Shown in pieces: positions 22,482 to 42,028 of a stretch of DNA of 64,000 bases. Under the pieces are notes generated by a model, which saw only the letters and a list, made by a program, of their open reading frames with translations, ran no database searches and was not told the DNA's origin. Location: assembly GCA_963693365.1 (NCBI GenBank), contig CAVNZM010000011.1, forward strand, positions 3,224,001 through 3,288,000, read 5' to 3'. Within the stretch, counting starts at the first letter, position 1; each line of letters opens with the position of its first letter. Source of the DNA: Amoebidium appalachense (lineage: Eukaryota > Ichthyosporea). The translations under genes were made by a program, and so were the position numbers.

Positions 22482-23820
22482 CAACGGTTGATCGGATAGT
22501 GAAATGAGAGTATTGGCCTGCACGGATCTACATACATACTCGACGCCCAAACTAAACGGTGAATTATAGCCTATTTCTTATCACCTGAAGACGTCAGGCT
22601 ACACCGTATATATTGCATTCCATCCCCCATCCCCCCCCCCCCTCCGCCCGGGGGGCCGCCAATAGATGATTGCCCCTGGCCATGGGGCCTGTCACAGTGA
22701 GGCTTCACTGAGTATACGTGTTGCAATCGCCCACAAGTTCTCTGACCATGATACAGTGACCAAACCCCCCCCCCTCTCCCCCTCCTTCCCCTCCCCTTCC
22801 TCCTAAATTCCCTTCCCCGAGGGGGCCTCCCGGAGCTCCGGTCATGAGCTGATCACTGATGGTTTAATATGCACGGCATACATGTGGGCTACTGCAGCTG
22901 CAAAAAATTACCACTCATCATGACTGTGCTCCGAAATTCTAATATGCTGCAGGCATCAATACTGTCCAGATCTGCAGAGCCATAATTAACACGGCTCGGC
23001 TTGAAACCACAGCTCCCCCCCCCCCCCCCCCCTCCCCCCCCCCCCCCCCCCCCTTCCCCGGTCCACCCACCTAACCACCTCACCCCTTCTCACACACACA
23101 CACACGCACACAGTGCCTTATTCACGCACAGCAAACAGATAGCCATAGAAGCCCACATCATCATCGCACAATGATCACGAGACAGTGTACATGTGAGGGG
23201 CCAAACAGCTTCCCCACGTGCACAGACGCATAGTCTTGTAATGATACAGTGCCACACACAGTGTTGCTGGCACGTCTATATGGAGGCAAACACACATGTG
23301 CACATACAAAGTTTGTGATACGGACACACTCACTGGCTGTATCGATATCAAGACGTGCAGTAACAAGTCATGATCCCGGTGGGCCAAACACACTTTGTAC
23401 AATTTTTTCCCTCTGTGCAATTGCTGGTGCCCCCCCCCCCCCCCCCCCTCCCCCCCTCCCCCCCCCCTTCCCCCCCCCCCCCCCCCCTTTTTCCGTGCCC
23501 TCCGCGGCAGCCAGTCGTACGCTTGTGAGCCTCTAGACCCCTGCTCCGAATCCCACAAAGACCTCCTTCCCCCGCTCTCCCCCCCCCCCCCTTCCTCCCC
23601 ACATGCCCGGTGACCTCCAAATCCCCTCTCCCCCTTCCCCCCCCTCCCCCCCTCCCCCCTCCTAACCCTAACCCTTCCCCCCCTCCCCCCCCGGCCTGCC
23701 TGCCCGCCTGCCCCCCCCCCCCCCCCTCCCTCCCCACCCTTCCTCCCTCCGCACATACACGTGGCACTGCGCACGTGGGCCTGCCAATAACTGGCACACG
23801 TGCACACACACACACACATA

Positions 23821-24196
23821 GATATTGTTATTACACACAGAGAGAGATATTGTTATTACACACAGAGAGAGAGATATTGTTATTACACACACACAGAGAG
23901 ATTGTTATTACACACAGAGAGAGATATTGTTACTATACACACAAAGAGATAATGTTATTACACACAGAGAGAGATATTGTTATTACACACACAGAGAGAT
24001 ATTGTTATTACACACAGAGAGAGATATTGTTATTACACACGAACAGAGATATTGTTATTACACACACACAGAGATATTGTTATTACACACACAGAGATAT
24101 TGTTAATTCACACACACACAGGGATATTGTTATTACACACACAGAGAGAGATATTGTTATTACACACACAGAGATACTGTTATTACACACACACAC
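23821..24196 (+). repeat. Minisatellite, 24-30 bp unit GATATTGTTATTACACACA(GAGA)
   Basis: About 14 head-to-tail units of GATATTGTTATTACACACA carry variable CA/GA endings. Unit length varies and there are no unique spacers. Confidence 0.95.
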
Positions 24197-24627
24197 GTCA
24201 GTCTGTTAAAGGCTGAGAAGCCTGAGACACGCCCACGTGTGGGCGCTGCGCCCATAATTACCTGCAGATGTAAGCAGAGATAGCTACATGCAGAGACAGG
24301 CTCACTAGGCACTAGAGATTTTCGAATTTGAAATGGGGAGAGGGGGAGTAGCTAATGTCGACGTCCCCCCTGGTGGTATCCCCATCCCCCCCCCCGACCC
24401 ACTCCCTCCTGGGGGGTGGGTGGGTCCCCCCCCATCCCCCCTCCTCAAGGTAGCCTCTGGGGTGGGTGGGTCCCCCCCCTTCCCCCCCCCCCCCGGAACT
24501 GGCCGAGCCTGGCGGTGGGTCCCCCCCCCCCCTCCCTCCCCCCCCCCCCCCCCGCGGTCCCCCCTTCATGCGCGTGACTCCAGGTATTAATGAGTCTCTT
24601 TCCCACCCACCAAAAAGAAGAGTTTGT

Positions 24628-24658
<31 letters not shown>

Positions 24659-24710
24659 GGAGCGCTTGCCTCCGTTTGGGCCACTGACGCATCTCCCCCT
24701 AATCCCCCCC

Positions 24711-24743
<33 letters not shown>

Positions 24744-25137
24744 AGAGAGATTGGGGATAGGACATTTCGCACGAACATTAGAAATGCCGGGAACAGGTGC
24801 TAAAGAAGGAAAGAATTGCAACAAAGGATGATAAGAAGGAAGCATAACCAAATGAAAACAAAAGCGAGGTCCTAATTCATTCATACGCTGGCGCGCCGGA
24901 GGGAGACCAAAAACACTCAGCAAGGGAGCCGCCAAAGGATGCCTACGCAAGGTTCGAGAAATAAACTGGATGAATGCCATGCCATCATCCCCCCCCCCTC
25001 CCCCAGAAAATATAAAAAGAAGAAAAAGAAGAAGAAAGAAAGAAGAAAGAAAGGAACAAACCCGCGAATAGATGACTGTATCTAAATATCATGTAGTACA
25101 TATTTTAGGATATAGTTGTTAATAAACAAAAATACAG

Positions 25138-28366
<3,229 letters not shown>

Positions 28367-29233
28367 GGCAATAAGTTACACAGAAGATTGTTCGAACGTT
28401 CGTGGGTTTTCATTTGTTTTTTTCTCCTTGTTGCAGCTACAGTCTGTGTATATGCAAGATGCACTTGGAAGTGCTGTAGGAATACAGTGATGTAGAGTAG
28501 AAAAATACACCTACCGGTATACGTACAGATGCAATCTGTGTATTAATTTGCATAAGAAAAGTCCCACCAATACACAGCAGATACGGTACATAATCAGAAG
28601 GGTGATCATCTTTCCACCTGCTGCACTGTGTGCATGCCGGTGCCCGATGTAATACTAAACCGAGGGTATCACGCTCACTAAACGCAATACTCTCTACCAC
28701 ACTTTGAAGACGTATGTGCGTGTCGGCAAAGGAAGACCAGCACAAGTAAATCAAACCCGTGCAAAGCTCTGATGTGTCTCTACCAGTCCAGGAACACCAG
28801 ACATTAGCACTTTTCAGCCGTTAAGACATACCACACCGTGATGATTTATACGTGTATGTGCATGCCTACTGTACGTGTTGTCTACATGCACACATGGCAG
28901 AACACTTGTGCACACAGCCGTGTGTGCATATGAATTTGTGTCTAAACTCTATCCCAGAATTTTGCTCTTTCAATTACCACTGGCAAACAAATCAAACATT
29001 GGGGGAACAACCTAGCCATACCATACCACACCATCAAGCTTACGTATACTGACAACCAGGCAAAACGAAAATGAATCAAACAAACAAAAAACAACAACAA
29101 CAACAAAGAAAAACCAAACATCTATCATACTGCTGGCCCTACCAATATGATACCATACCACAATCCTACTAGATTAGCCTTTAGCGCATCGATATCATTA
29201 TGAAACTAAGTATTGATACATTTGCACATTCAT

Positions 29234-29266
<33 letters not shown>

Positions 29267-29375
29267 GCACGATAGTTATTAGATTTCCCCCTATACCTTT
29301 ACAACATACATAAGTGGGACACCATATATATATGGTTATGTACAAATGAAGCTGCCGCATTCGAATATTAATACA

Positions 29376-29427
29376 CCTCGTGTATTCATACAGTTTGGGA
29401 TCAAATATCGAGTATAAATACACGAGG
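29376..29427. other. Hairpin: 16-bp inverted repeat
   Basis: CCTCGTGTATTCATAC and GTATAAATACACGAGG are reverse complements with one mismatch, separated by 20 nt. Too symmetric to ignore; function unknown. Confidence 0.5.
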
Positions 29428-30312
29428 GGCGACTGTATATGCCATGCAAATACTATACCCCCAGCAACCAATAGTGACCTCCACCCACCTATGTCGCCAA
29501 AGTCCCACCGCTTGCAGGTCACTCTCTCATCTGTGGCTCGGACCTCTGCCCTGGAATTGGTACCTGAGTTGCCGTGCACGTGGCTCAGTGGGGGGGTTGC
29601 CTGGGGGTCGTGGCGGGGTGCTTGGCCGGGACTGGCGGGGGCGACTGGGCCGGGTTGGTGGCGGATGCGGATGTTGCAACGCAAACAGTTGCATATGATA
29701 GAGTGGATCGTCGTGTTCTTGCCCCTGCTGGCTGCCAGGAGGGAAAGGGACTGGTGGGGGACCCTGGAAAATTGTGACAAGTGTTAGTTTATTTGGCACA
29801 AAGCAATGGGTTGCCTGATAATCTGGTGTGCTTATATCTATGGTTGCGGATTGGCTGGCTCGATTTATAATCATGCATCAGTGAAAATGAAAGCACACCC
29901 TATCGCCAAATTACGATTCCCGGTCGTGGGTTTTCAGTCAATGGATTGAAAATAACTCATCACATGCAAAAGGAAAGACAGAGAAATACTAAAACAATCC
30001 TAGTAGGTGAGGCTGGAAGTCTTTTTTTTTTTCTTTTTGGCACAGGGGGAGGGGGGAGGGGAGAAGGAGGGCGGGAGGGGGGAAAGGGGGAGGTTTTGAC
30101 CATAGATACTAAGGGTGAGAAGTGCCAAGCACACTTTTAGGGGAAGAGACAAGAGTAGGTAACTGGATAATGCATAATAGGGGGGCCGGGTCCAGAATTA
30201 GGTAAGTGTGAGGACGGGGGGTAGTGGACACGAGAACAGTGGAAGTTTACTACAGCAGTATGTGTGCGTGTGTGTGTGTGTGGTGGTGGTGGTGGTGGTG
30301 CACGTGGTGGTG

Positions 30313-30391
<79 letters not shown>

Positions 30392-30598
30392 TGGATCAGC
30401 CCATATTGCGATCTTTATGATAACTTGGTAGGAACAAGAACGGAAACATAGATGCAAGTTGATTGCAGGAAAAAATCTCCTTTCTAACCGTATCTAGCTC
30501 ATTTCTATTGTGATTGTGCATGGGCGTATGCACGCACGTCTGTGGGAGGGGAAGGAGTGGGTGTGATGGTGGTGGTGTTGCTGGTGGTGTGTGTGTGT

Positions 30599-30643
<45 letters not shown>

Positions 30644-30802
30644 AATAGTAACGGGGGGTGGTGCATGCATGCGCATGATTCAACAGTGTGCGTGTGTCTG
30701 TGTTGGCTGTGCGCATGAATGCATTGCCCGAGTGTATGTATGCTGTGTATGAACTCAGTGCAGTGTGTCACAGTGTCACGGTGTGTATGACATGCATGTG
30801 TG

Positions 30803-31001
30803 TGCCGTGTGTGTGCGTGTGTATTTGTGTGTTTGGGTGCATGGATGGGTGGGTGGGTGGTGGTGGGGGGGGGGGGGGGGGCTAATATTACAGTCATGAT
30901 CATATAGTGCCATGTGTGTGCGTCCGTATTTGTGTGTTTGGGTGCATGGATGGGTGGGTGGGTGGGTGGGGGGGGGGCTAATATTACAGTCATGATCATA
31001 T
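30803..31001 (+). repeat. Tandem duplication of about 95 bp
   Basis: Two copies run from GTGTGTGCGT through TTTGTGTGTTTGGGTGCATG and (GGGT)n/poly-G to CTAATATTACAGTCATGATC. They differ in G-run length. Confidence 0.85.
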
Positions 31002-31495
31002 ATTGATTGCCGCAGTACTATGAACCAAGATTTGTTATTGTCCGCACGTGCACGACACCACGTGTGCTCACTCATCATCCTTTCTTCTTTTTTTCCCCTT
31101 TTGTTTCGAGGTTGCAGGCCCGTGCAACCACCATATACATGGGCCAGCCATGGCCAATCAAGAGCGGTCCAGCCAGAACCATTACCTTGTATAAGTTTGT
31201 TTGCTGTGCAACTGATTACGGACAAGGAACAATCATTATTGAACGTATACACAAGTGGGTGGACAAACCGTGTACGCATGCCTCCTACGTATGCCCTCCT
31301 TGCTGTTTCAAAGCTGATGGATGCTATGGTGTCCATCACTGGTAGAACTCCAATTATGTTGCACAAAAAAAGAAGAAAGAAAAAAAAAGGGGAAAAGAAA
31401 ACAAAACGCAAAATGAAAAGGAAGCACGAAAAATATCTTCTTCAACCACGGCGCCTACACACAATCCACAAATACACACGCCGGCGGGGGCAGCC

Positions 31496-31497
<2 letters not shown>

Positions 31498-31582
<85 letters not shown>
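31498..31582. repeat. (CA)n microsatellite
   Basis: Pure CA array about 110 bases downstream (3') of the bL19m stop codon. Confidence 0.95.
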
Positions 31583-31587
<5 letters not shown>

Positions 31588-31694
31588 CCCAAAAGCCACG
31601 TAGACTGCTCCAAAACAGGCCCGTGTGCACTCTACGCTCAGCATAGAACTGCACACAGTGTCTGCAAATTGTGACCCACAGAGCCACATGATAT

Positions 31695-34841
<3,147 letters not shown>

Positions 34842-35838
34842 GCGCACATGTTATATCTATACCCAAATACTCCCATCCTCTCCCCCCCCCCCCCCCCCCC
34901 CCATTCTCCCGGGGCCTGCCCATGCCCCCCCCCTCCCCCTCTTCCCCCCCCCCCCCCACCAAAAAAGGGGGGGAAAGCAAGACGCAAAAGCAACCTCTTG
35001 AAAAAGCCAAAAGACAGGCAAGGCAAGCAAGCAACCAACTAAAACAACATGGCGGGGAAAAGAGCGGCTGTTAGGGTTACACACAGTGCCAAAATGCATA
35101 CAGAGACCACCGCCACACCACACCCCCCTGGGCTGTGTGACATGAGGATGCCCACACAGACAGCAAATTCCAATAGGAACGTGCAGGGTTGCTTTATTAG
35201 GCCGGAAAAGAGGGGGGGGGGGGGGGGGGTTGTTGAAGGGAGAGAGAAACAGGAGCGAGAGAGGCTAAGGGCGAGAAAGGAGAAGCGGGGAGGGAGGATA
35301 AGATACGGGGGAGTGAGAAAGAATGTGTGTGTATGTTTGCGAGTGAGCGTGTATGTGTGTACTTTATACGTGTTGTGTGGGTGTGCAGGTGCAGTGTGTG
35401 TGGGTGGTTTTATGTAGTGTTTGTTTCCCAGTAAGGGTGGTGAGCTAGGGAGCTGGAAAACGACGTGCCGGGGACGCGGAGGAGCGGAGAATGGACGAGA
35501 AAGAGAGGTGGGGAGAGAAAAAGGGGCGGAAGGAGGAGGAGGTGGTGGCGGGTGGAGGGGGGAGAAAGGGAGAGGTGGAAAAAGAGAGATGGAGAGAGAA
35601 TGGGATGGAGACAGAAAAAGATAGGCAAAGAACTCGAAAAAGGGGGGGCCAGGCGTGGAACGAAGGGGGGGGGGGGGGGGGGGGGCGGGGAGGGAGGCGG
35701 GGAGGGGGAGGGGGAGGGGGAGGAGGGGGGAGGGGAGAGAGAGTGAAAGAGATACGGACATATCGAGAGCAAGGGGGAGAGAGAGAGAGAGAGAGAGAAA
35801 GAGACAGAGAGAGGGAGAGACAGAGGAGCAGGAGAGAA

Positions 35839-35870
<32 letters not shown>

Positions 35871-35891
35871 TAGATAGAGAGAGACATAGAT

Positions 35892-35941
<50 letters not shown>

Positions 35942-36237
35942 CATGTGTGTTTGTGTGTGCGTGTGTATTGGTGTATGTGTGCGCTCGCTCAGCTACACAA
36001 CAACCTGCAACTATTTTGTTCTTGTGTTCTACTCGCAAAACCCTGCACCTCGTCCCCTTATGCAATCCTCCCTCCCTCCCACACATGATCGAACGTGCAG
36101 CCAGCTGCCCCAACCCCCTTCCCTTCCTCTAACACATATCACTTAGAAAAAGACAGCGAGCAGCCCAACCCCACACACCACTCCCTCCCCGTTACCCCCC
36201 TAATTTTCAGAACTCACAACTAATAGAGTATCATCAT
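34842..36237. other. Intergenic, purine-rich repeats
   Basis: The region holds C and G runs and a GA-rich tract (about 35240-35300 and 35470-35940) that ends in (GA)n. The long open frames here are low-complexity artefacts. No gene seen. Confidence 0.6.
35760..35940. repeat. (GA)n array with GACA and GATA variants
   Basis: Imperfect GA dinucleotides run for about 180 nt. Confidence 0.9.
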
Positions 36238-36447
36238 TCAAGTGCCGAAAGATTTTTTCTTCGCGTACACAAAATACATCAGCAAAAGATCCCAGCCCCA
36301 GAACAATTCCCACTTACGCCTTTTCTTGGTTACGGCTGTGAGTCTCGGTGGCTTCTTTGCATTCTCGTACAAAGGTATGAGCCGTGATGACGCTTCGCTC
36401 ACTGACGTGGAAAACCCACGGATGCTGAGTTGCCGGAGAGCGTTCAT
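36238..36447 (-). CDS. Small protein with mitochondrial presequence, unknown function
   Basis: This intronless frame of 69 codons runs from ATG 36447 to TGA 36240. The start MNALRQLSIRGFSTS is basic, lacks acidic residues and holds RGFSTS, a classic matrix-peptidase cleavage context. It is followed by a Lys/Arg-rich segment (TAVTKKRRKWELFWGW) and a short hydrophobic stretch DLLLMYFVYAKKK that could cross or lie on the inner membrane. The form resembles small accessory subunits of respiratory complexes or mitoribosomes, but I cannot name it. An internal GCGTAAGTGG could be a splice donor, in which case the tail would differ. An antisense frame of similar length exists; the presequence and ATG favour this strand. 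Confidence 0.5.
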   Translation of the reverse strand: MNALRQLSIRGFSTSVSEASSRLIPLYENAKKPPRLTAVTKKRRKWELFWGWDLLLMYFVYAKKKSFGT

Positions 36448-36757
36448 TGTGTGTTTTGCTCTAACTCCCAATAAAGCACACTAGCAAACCATATACTTCT
36501 ACCCTGCCTCGTATGGCCGTCCCGCGTTCACGCAGGACTAACAAGACAAGCTCCTTAAAAATATGGTGCCACAAATTGAGAAAAATTTGAGCAGCAGGCG
36601 CTAACTATATGTTCGTTTTGGTAAGAAAATAATATAAAATAAAACCTAAACTGATACACTGGCTCCCTTTGCAAACCCGAGTATTTCGCGATCGTGGTGC
36701 CCTAGTCAGGCAGAAAACGTGTTCCGGCTGTGTGTGTGGCCGCGTACGCGTCGTGAA

Positions 36758-37078
36758 ATGAGCAACCAACCCAAACCAGCTGCCATATTGGGAAATCGGA
36801 TTACTTCATATGGTTCTTGCTCAGATGACGATTTGGGTCCGTGGCTCATTCATTGTGGTTGGTACCTCACCAATCCACCTCTCAGACCTGCTTTTGTTTT
36901 CTTTACTATAGGGCGCATTGTTTTTCTTTACTATCCCAAGGCATATAGGATGCGACATTCTAGCGCACTGTCCTCGAGAACAATGCTCTTTTGGTCGAAA
37001 GTAGGTGGAAGGGTTGAAGGTGACGGTTACAACATCTCCAACCGCGAGGACATGACATCAAGGAGGGAATTTACATAA
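36758..37078 (+). CDS. Candidate ORF, unknown
   Basis: ATG frame of 106 codons in a repeat-free stretch, ending TAA 37076, 82 bases before the next ATG at 37161. It reads MSNQPKPAAILGNRITSYG and contains a hydrophobic run PAFVFFTIGRIVFLYYP. No family recognised. It may be chance: base composition is even and no second evidence exists. Confidence 0.22.
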   Translation: MSNQPKPAAILGNRITSYGSCSDDDLGPWLIHCGWYLTNPPLRPAFVFFTIGRIVFLYYPKAYRMRHSSALSSRTMLFWSKVGGRVEGDGYNISNREDMTSRREFT

Positions 37079-37160
37079 AATTGCCTTTTCACGGGCTGCA
37101 CTATATACACAGTAGCACTCTATCAGTATATTGCCCCTTAGGTGTTAACCATCTGAGAGA

Positions 37161-37266
37161 ATGGGAAGGAGGCATTGGCTTGCTCTTGCGCGCTACCTGC
37201 GCTACTACCGGATATCCGCCATGGTGAAGGTATGCACTTGAAAGCAGATCCCCCTCCTCCTCCTCC

Positions 37267-37299
<33 letters not shown>

Positions 37300-37789
37300 T
37301 CCTTTCCCTCCCTCACCAGCCAGCCCACCCCCAGACACACCACACGCACGCACATTTACTCCCTCCGCCCCGCCCTTCTTCCCGCCTCCTCCTCCTTGCC
37401 TCTTTTCGCTGCTACCTTTTGCGCCCCTCCTCCCTCCCCCCCCCCCCCCCCCCCCCCCCCTCCCCCCTCTCCGTCCCTGCCTGGGCGGTTCACTTTCCCC
37501 TTCTCTCACTGACTCTCGTTCTTTATGGCATACATGTATATTAAGTGCGGAAAGTGATAATAATCGAAAATTCTAAAGCGAATGTGCACTGGTGGTATAA
37601 AAACATTAGAACCCCCCCCCCCCCCCCCCCCCCCCCCGGGGTGCCGTCCCGCCCCGCTTTTCCCCTAGGCCCCCACCCCCGGACAGCTTAAAGGCAGCTC
37701 TCCGGCCCTCCCCCAACCAGCCACAGATCCAGGATTAAGAATCCCAAGCTGTATATGAAGTGAATTTGCAGCAGCCCCTTTTTCCCGTT

Positions 37790-37824
<35 letters not shown>

Positions 37825-38480
37825 AGGCTTGAAGTTTTTTTTTTTGTTGCAGGCTTGAAGTATTCATTGCCTTCAGTCTACTGCTTTCTACCCGGCTCCC
37901 CCCTCCCCCTTGAGTCCTCCCCCCCCCCCCCCCCCCTCCCCCCCCCCCCCCCCCCTTCCCTTCCCCCACCCCCCGTCCTGTCCTCCCTCCACCTCCCCTT
38001 CCCCTCTTTGCTCTCAGGAGCAAGGGTGCAGGAGTGTTGGGAGGAGGTTGTCCATCCTTAGCTTTCCGTTTAACTAAACCCCTTGTTCCCTGTGCCATTC
38101 TTCTCCCCCCTGCTTTGAAGGCACATTTTGTTTCCAACTTGCTTCCTCCCCACTCCTCTCCCCCCTCCCCTTTAAATACCAGTCGGGCCTATACTATACG
38201 CGGAAGACTAACTCGTTATCCTCCCCCCCCCCCCCCCTCCCTCCCCCCCCCCCCCCCCCCCCCCCCCCCCACCCCCCGGCTCCCCTTGTCGTTCATTCAG
38301 TCTGGGCTATATGATGCCCACAGGCCCAGCGTCAAACGTCTTCTCTCGTCAGTCAACGACACCAAGTACTTTTTGTTCGAAGGCAATGCCATGCTGCCCA
38401 CTATAGGCCCAGGTTACACGGTGGGTCTTTTGCTGTGTTTCAACTTGAGATGTTTCTGTGTTTGTGGTCGCTGACTGTGT

Positions 38481-38511
<31 letters not shown>

Positions 38512-38799
38512 GGGGTTTGGATGGGTGGATGGGCGGGTGTGTGGTCTGGTGGGTAGATGTGGGATGACAATAGACAAGGGTACCCCTGGTGGCCGATGCA
38601 CATGTGGCATTTCGTTCTCTGTACACAAAATCACAGCACAGCTTGTTTGTATGAGAGATATGCAATTTTCCCCCCGCCCCGCCACCCCCCACCTCCGACC
38701 CCCCCAATCCCCCGCGCTGTGCTGTTATTGACCATTTTGTCCCCCATGGTTGCCACAGCTCCTGGAAGCAAGAGTCAGGCCTGCACTACGACGTAAGCT

Positions 38800-38843
<44 letters not shown>

Positions 38844-38943
38844 AAAAAAAAAAAAAACGCACCTGGGGTGGAGAATTAACAAGGGTTGAATTGAGGAATT
38901 TCGATATAGACAGGGATGAGACGATGAGACGGGTGGCGGGCAG

Positions 38944-38982
<39 letters not shown>

Positions 38983-39155
38983 ATGGGTCCGAATATGCCA
39001 CAGAAGGCTTCTTTTATTTCTTTTTTTCTCATTGGCTGCTTGTTATTTTAAACCCAGGGCTGTATAAAGGAGATGTGGTAGTGGTGGAACATCCCGATAG
39101 CCCAACCGACATCATGGTCAGGCGCCTGACTGCAATGTCAGGGGACTTGCTGGTA

Positions 39156-39205
<50 letters not shown>

Positions 39206-39413
39206 CATATAACCCCCCCCCCCCTCTCCCCCACCACCCTTAAGGTTAGAGGTGTGTACTGTGGTCTTGGCTGTGTATCCTTGTGCTTCTGTCGCATGCT
39301 TACGTGCTGGTAACATACGAGAAACAAGGATTCTCTCGCTCTTTTTTTCTTTCTTTTTTGTTTGTTTTTGTGTTTGTGTGTGTGTGTGTGCGTGTGTGTG
39401 TGTGTGTGTTTAA

Positions 39414-39453
<40 letters not shown>

Positions 39454-40038
39454 CGTTTTGCAGATATATCGACTAGAGTCCCTCATCAGGGGACACATTC
39501 ACAGTACTTTATTAAGATCGGCCTTCAAGGCCAAAAAAGCTCGATCTCGAGTAAGATTAGATAGCATTTTATGAGGCCGGCCAGGCCTTAAATACAAAAA
39601 GGAGAAAAAACAACACACAGCTAAACATAGATCTAATATTAGCTAAATCAATCGACACACTGGTACATTGCCTGGAGTAAACAGCATCTATCCCACTGGT
39701 ACATGTACTGTCATCATCCAACCAACACCCGTGTAGTACCTTTGTCAAGCGTTCCTACGATACTACATAAGAGAAGAGAGGGTTATATGTGTACGTGTGT
39801 ACGTGTGTACGTGTGTGTGTATGTGTGTATGTGTGAGGGAGGGAGGGAGGGAGGGTTGGGAGGGAGGGAGGGAGGGAGGGGGGAGGGAGGGGGGGAGGGA
39901 GGGAGAGAAAGAGAGAAAGAGAGAGAGTGTGCATGTCTGTATGTGTGTGTGTGTGTGTGTGTGTGTTTGCGTGTGTGTGTGAGTGTGCATGTGAGTGTGC
40001 ATGTGCATGTGCATGTGCATGTGCATGTGCATGTGTGT

Positions 40039-40081
<43 letters not shown>

Positions 40082-40546
40082 GGAGGGAGGGAGGGAGGGA
40101 GGGAGGGAGGGAGGGAGGGAGGGAGGGAGGGAGGGACGGAGGGAGGGAGGGATGGTTGGGAGGGAGGGAGGGAGGGGGGAGGGAGGGAGGGAGGGAGGGA
40201 GAGAAAGAGAGAGAGACTGTGTGTGTGTGTGCATATCTGTATGTGTGTGTGTATGTGCGTGTTTGCGTGTGTGCGTGTGTGCATGTGTGAGTGTACATGT
40301 GCATGTGTGTGTGTCTGTGTGTGCATATGTGCATGTGTGTGTGTGTGTGTGTGTATGCGTGTCTGTGTCTGATGTGTGGATGTCTGTGTATGTTGTGTGT
40401 GTGTGTATGTCTGTGTGTGTGTATGTGCTCAGTTGAAAGGGAAGGGGGGGAGAGGGGGGATGCACCGTGTGTGTGCATGTGTGCACGTGTGTGTGTGTGT
40501 GCTCTGTGGAGAGGGAAGGGGAGGGGGGAAATGCACCGTGTGTGTG

Positions 40547-40588
<42 letters not shown>

Positions 40589-40796
40589 GTGTGTTTGTCT
40601 GTGTGTGCATGTCTGTGTACGTCGTGTGTGGTGTGTGTGTGTATGTGCATGTCTGTGCATGTGTGCATGTGCTCGGTGGAGAGGGAAGGGCAAGGGGGGG
40701 ATTCGTGTCCGTGCATGTGTGCATGTGTGCATGTGCCCATATTCATGCCCCCCCATCCCCCCCCCCCCCCCCCCCCCCCCCCCCTGATCACACATA

Positions 40797-40827
<31 letters not shown>

Positions 40828-40943
40828 AAAAAAAAAAAAAACCCTTCACCCCTTGAACCCCCACTAATGCACATACTGAAGAAAGCTGTACGTCCACCAT
40901 AGTCTTGAGGTTTGGGATTTCTAGTTTCTGTGCAATTCTTGTG

Positions 40944-40982
<39 letters not shown>

Positions 40983-41545
40983 ACGTATGGTTTGCACTAT
41001 GCATCGTGCTTTCCGTTATGAATGTGTGCTTCGTACTCCATAACACATTCTAACCCCCCCTCCCTACCTCCTCCCTCCCTCCCTTCCCCCTCCCCCCCTC
41101 TTATTCCAGGTGTCGGACAAGGATCTACCGACATACCGGCTACCCCCCAACCACTACTGGGTCAGCTGTGACAATGAAGAGGCCACCTTCGACAGGTGGG
41201 CACATCCATACATCCATCCAGCCCATCTAGACCCTCTGCGAAACCATTTCTCCGTGTGGTTTTATGCTTCCCTCTCCCCGTTGTTGATATACCTCACTGC
41301 TCTCCTACATCATTTGAAATTCTGTTTCATCTTCACACTTGGCTTTCGGTGACTTCAACTAAACTATCTTATTTTTGTATCCAACCCCACTTCAATTGGA
41401 TTACTTGATCCTCTTTTGAGAATGGATCTTGCGTATGTTTCGCACTCCGTGAGTGTTTTTATCTTTCAGTCTCGCATTAATTCTCCCGCAGTGTATTCCA
41501 GACTGTTGGCAAAACTAACATCCCCCCCCCCCCCCCCCCCTGCTC

Positions 41546-41580
<35 letters not shown>

Positions 41581-41997
41581 CACACACACACACACACACA
41601 TTTTTTCCTGTGGTATTGCATCACATCCGATACGGCTTCACAATCCTGTTGATGCCTTTCAACGGTCCTTGGCTCCCTTCTCCCCTCTCCTCTCTCGCTC
41701 CCTCCAAAAACCCAAACATACCCACTAACTGTACCCCAACCCCCTCCATACGCCTCCACAGCCGGACCTATGGCCCCCTCCACTCGAGCCACATTCTTGG
41801 CCGGGTGGTGCACACAGTAGCCAGTGATGGCCGTGCACTGGCAAGGGTCATGAACAGCCCACAGGGTGTGTAATATACCCCCCTCCCCCCCCCTCCCCCC
41901 TCCCCCCCCCCTCCCCTCCCGCCCCAGTCTTTTCCTCTCTTCCCTTCCTCAAGTTTGGTTGTCTTGATGTTGAACGTGGTAATTCAGTGCCCCCCCC

Positions 41998-42028
<31 letters not shown>

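Larger units (their letters stand above)
21479..25137. other. Intergenic region with tandem duplications and minisatellite
   Basis: No supported gene. It contains poly-G at 21680-21717, the 216/207-bp duplication at 22042-22481, C-rich runs at 22990-23060 and 23430-23740, the minisatellite at 23821-24196, and a poly-T tract at 24632-24658. A minus-strand ATG frame at 24980-24740 (MAFIQFISRTLRRHP...) has a basic, hydrophobic start like a mitochondrial presequence but runs into poly-C. It is recorded only as a possibility. Confidence 0.5.
28367..31694. other. Unresolved intergenic region
   Basis: A minus-strand frame is open for about 105 codons (28754 down to 28437), without an ATG start or known domain. 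On the minus strand near 29480-29600, a stretch reading RAEVRATDERVTCKRWDFGD ends at a possible donor; all three frames around it are open and GC-rich. At 31007-31345 a plus frame (YYEPRFVIVRTC..., then ARATTIYMGQPWP...) can be spliced to a stop, but two other frames are also open. No gene is called. Repeats include T(n)G(n) at 30316-30389 and (GT)n with poly-G at 30588-30642. Confidence 0.4.

Noticed and set aside
23821-24196. CRISPR-like regular repeats
   Set aside because: Units are head-to-tail with no unique spacers, and the host is a eukaryote.
28437-28754. Minus-strand frame with a faint resemblance to a reverse transcriptase palm
   Set aside because: No YxDD-type motif, no ATG, and no flanking element structure.
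31007-31345. Plus-strand spliced frame ending CCFKADGCYGVHHW
   Set aside because: Two further frames over the same bases are open, including a minus-strand one with a good donor. Evidence does not choose among them.
39755-40984. Minus-strand frame of about 410 codons
   Set aside because: Pure low complexity (CA and CCCT repeats) inside an intron of the IMP-like gene.
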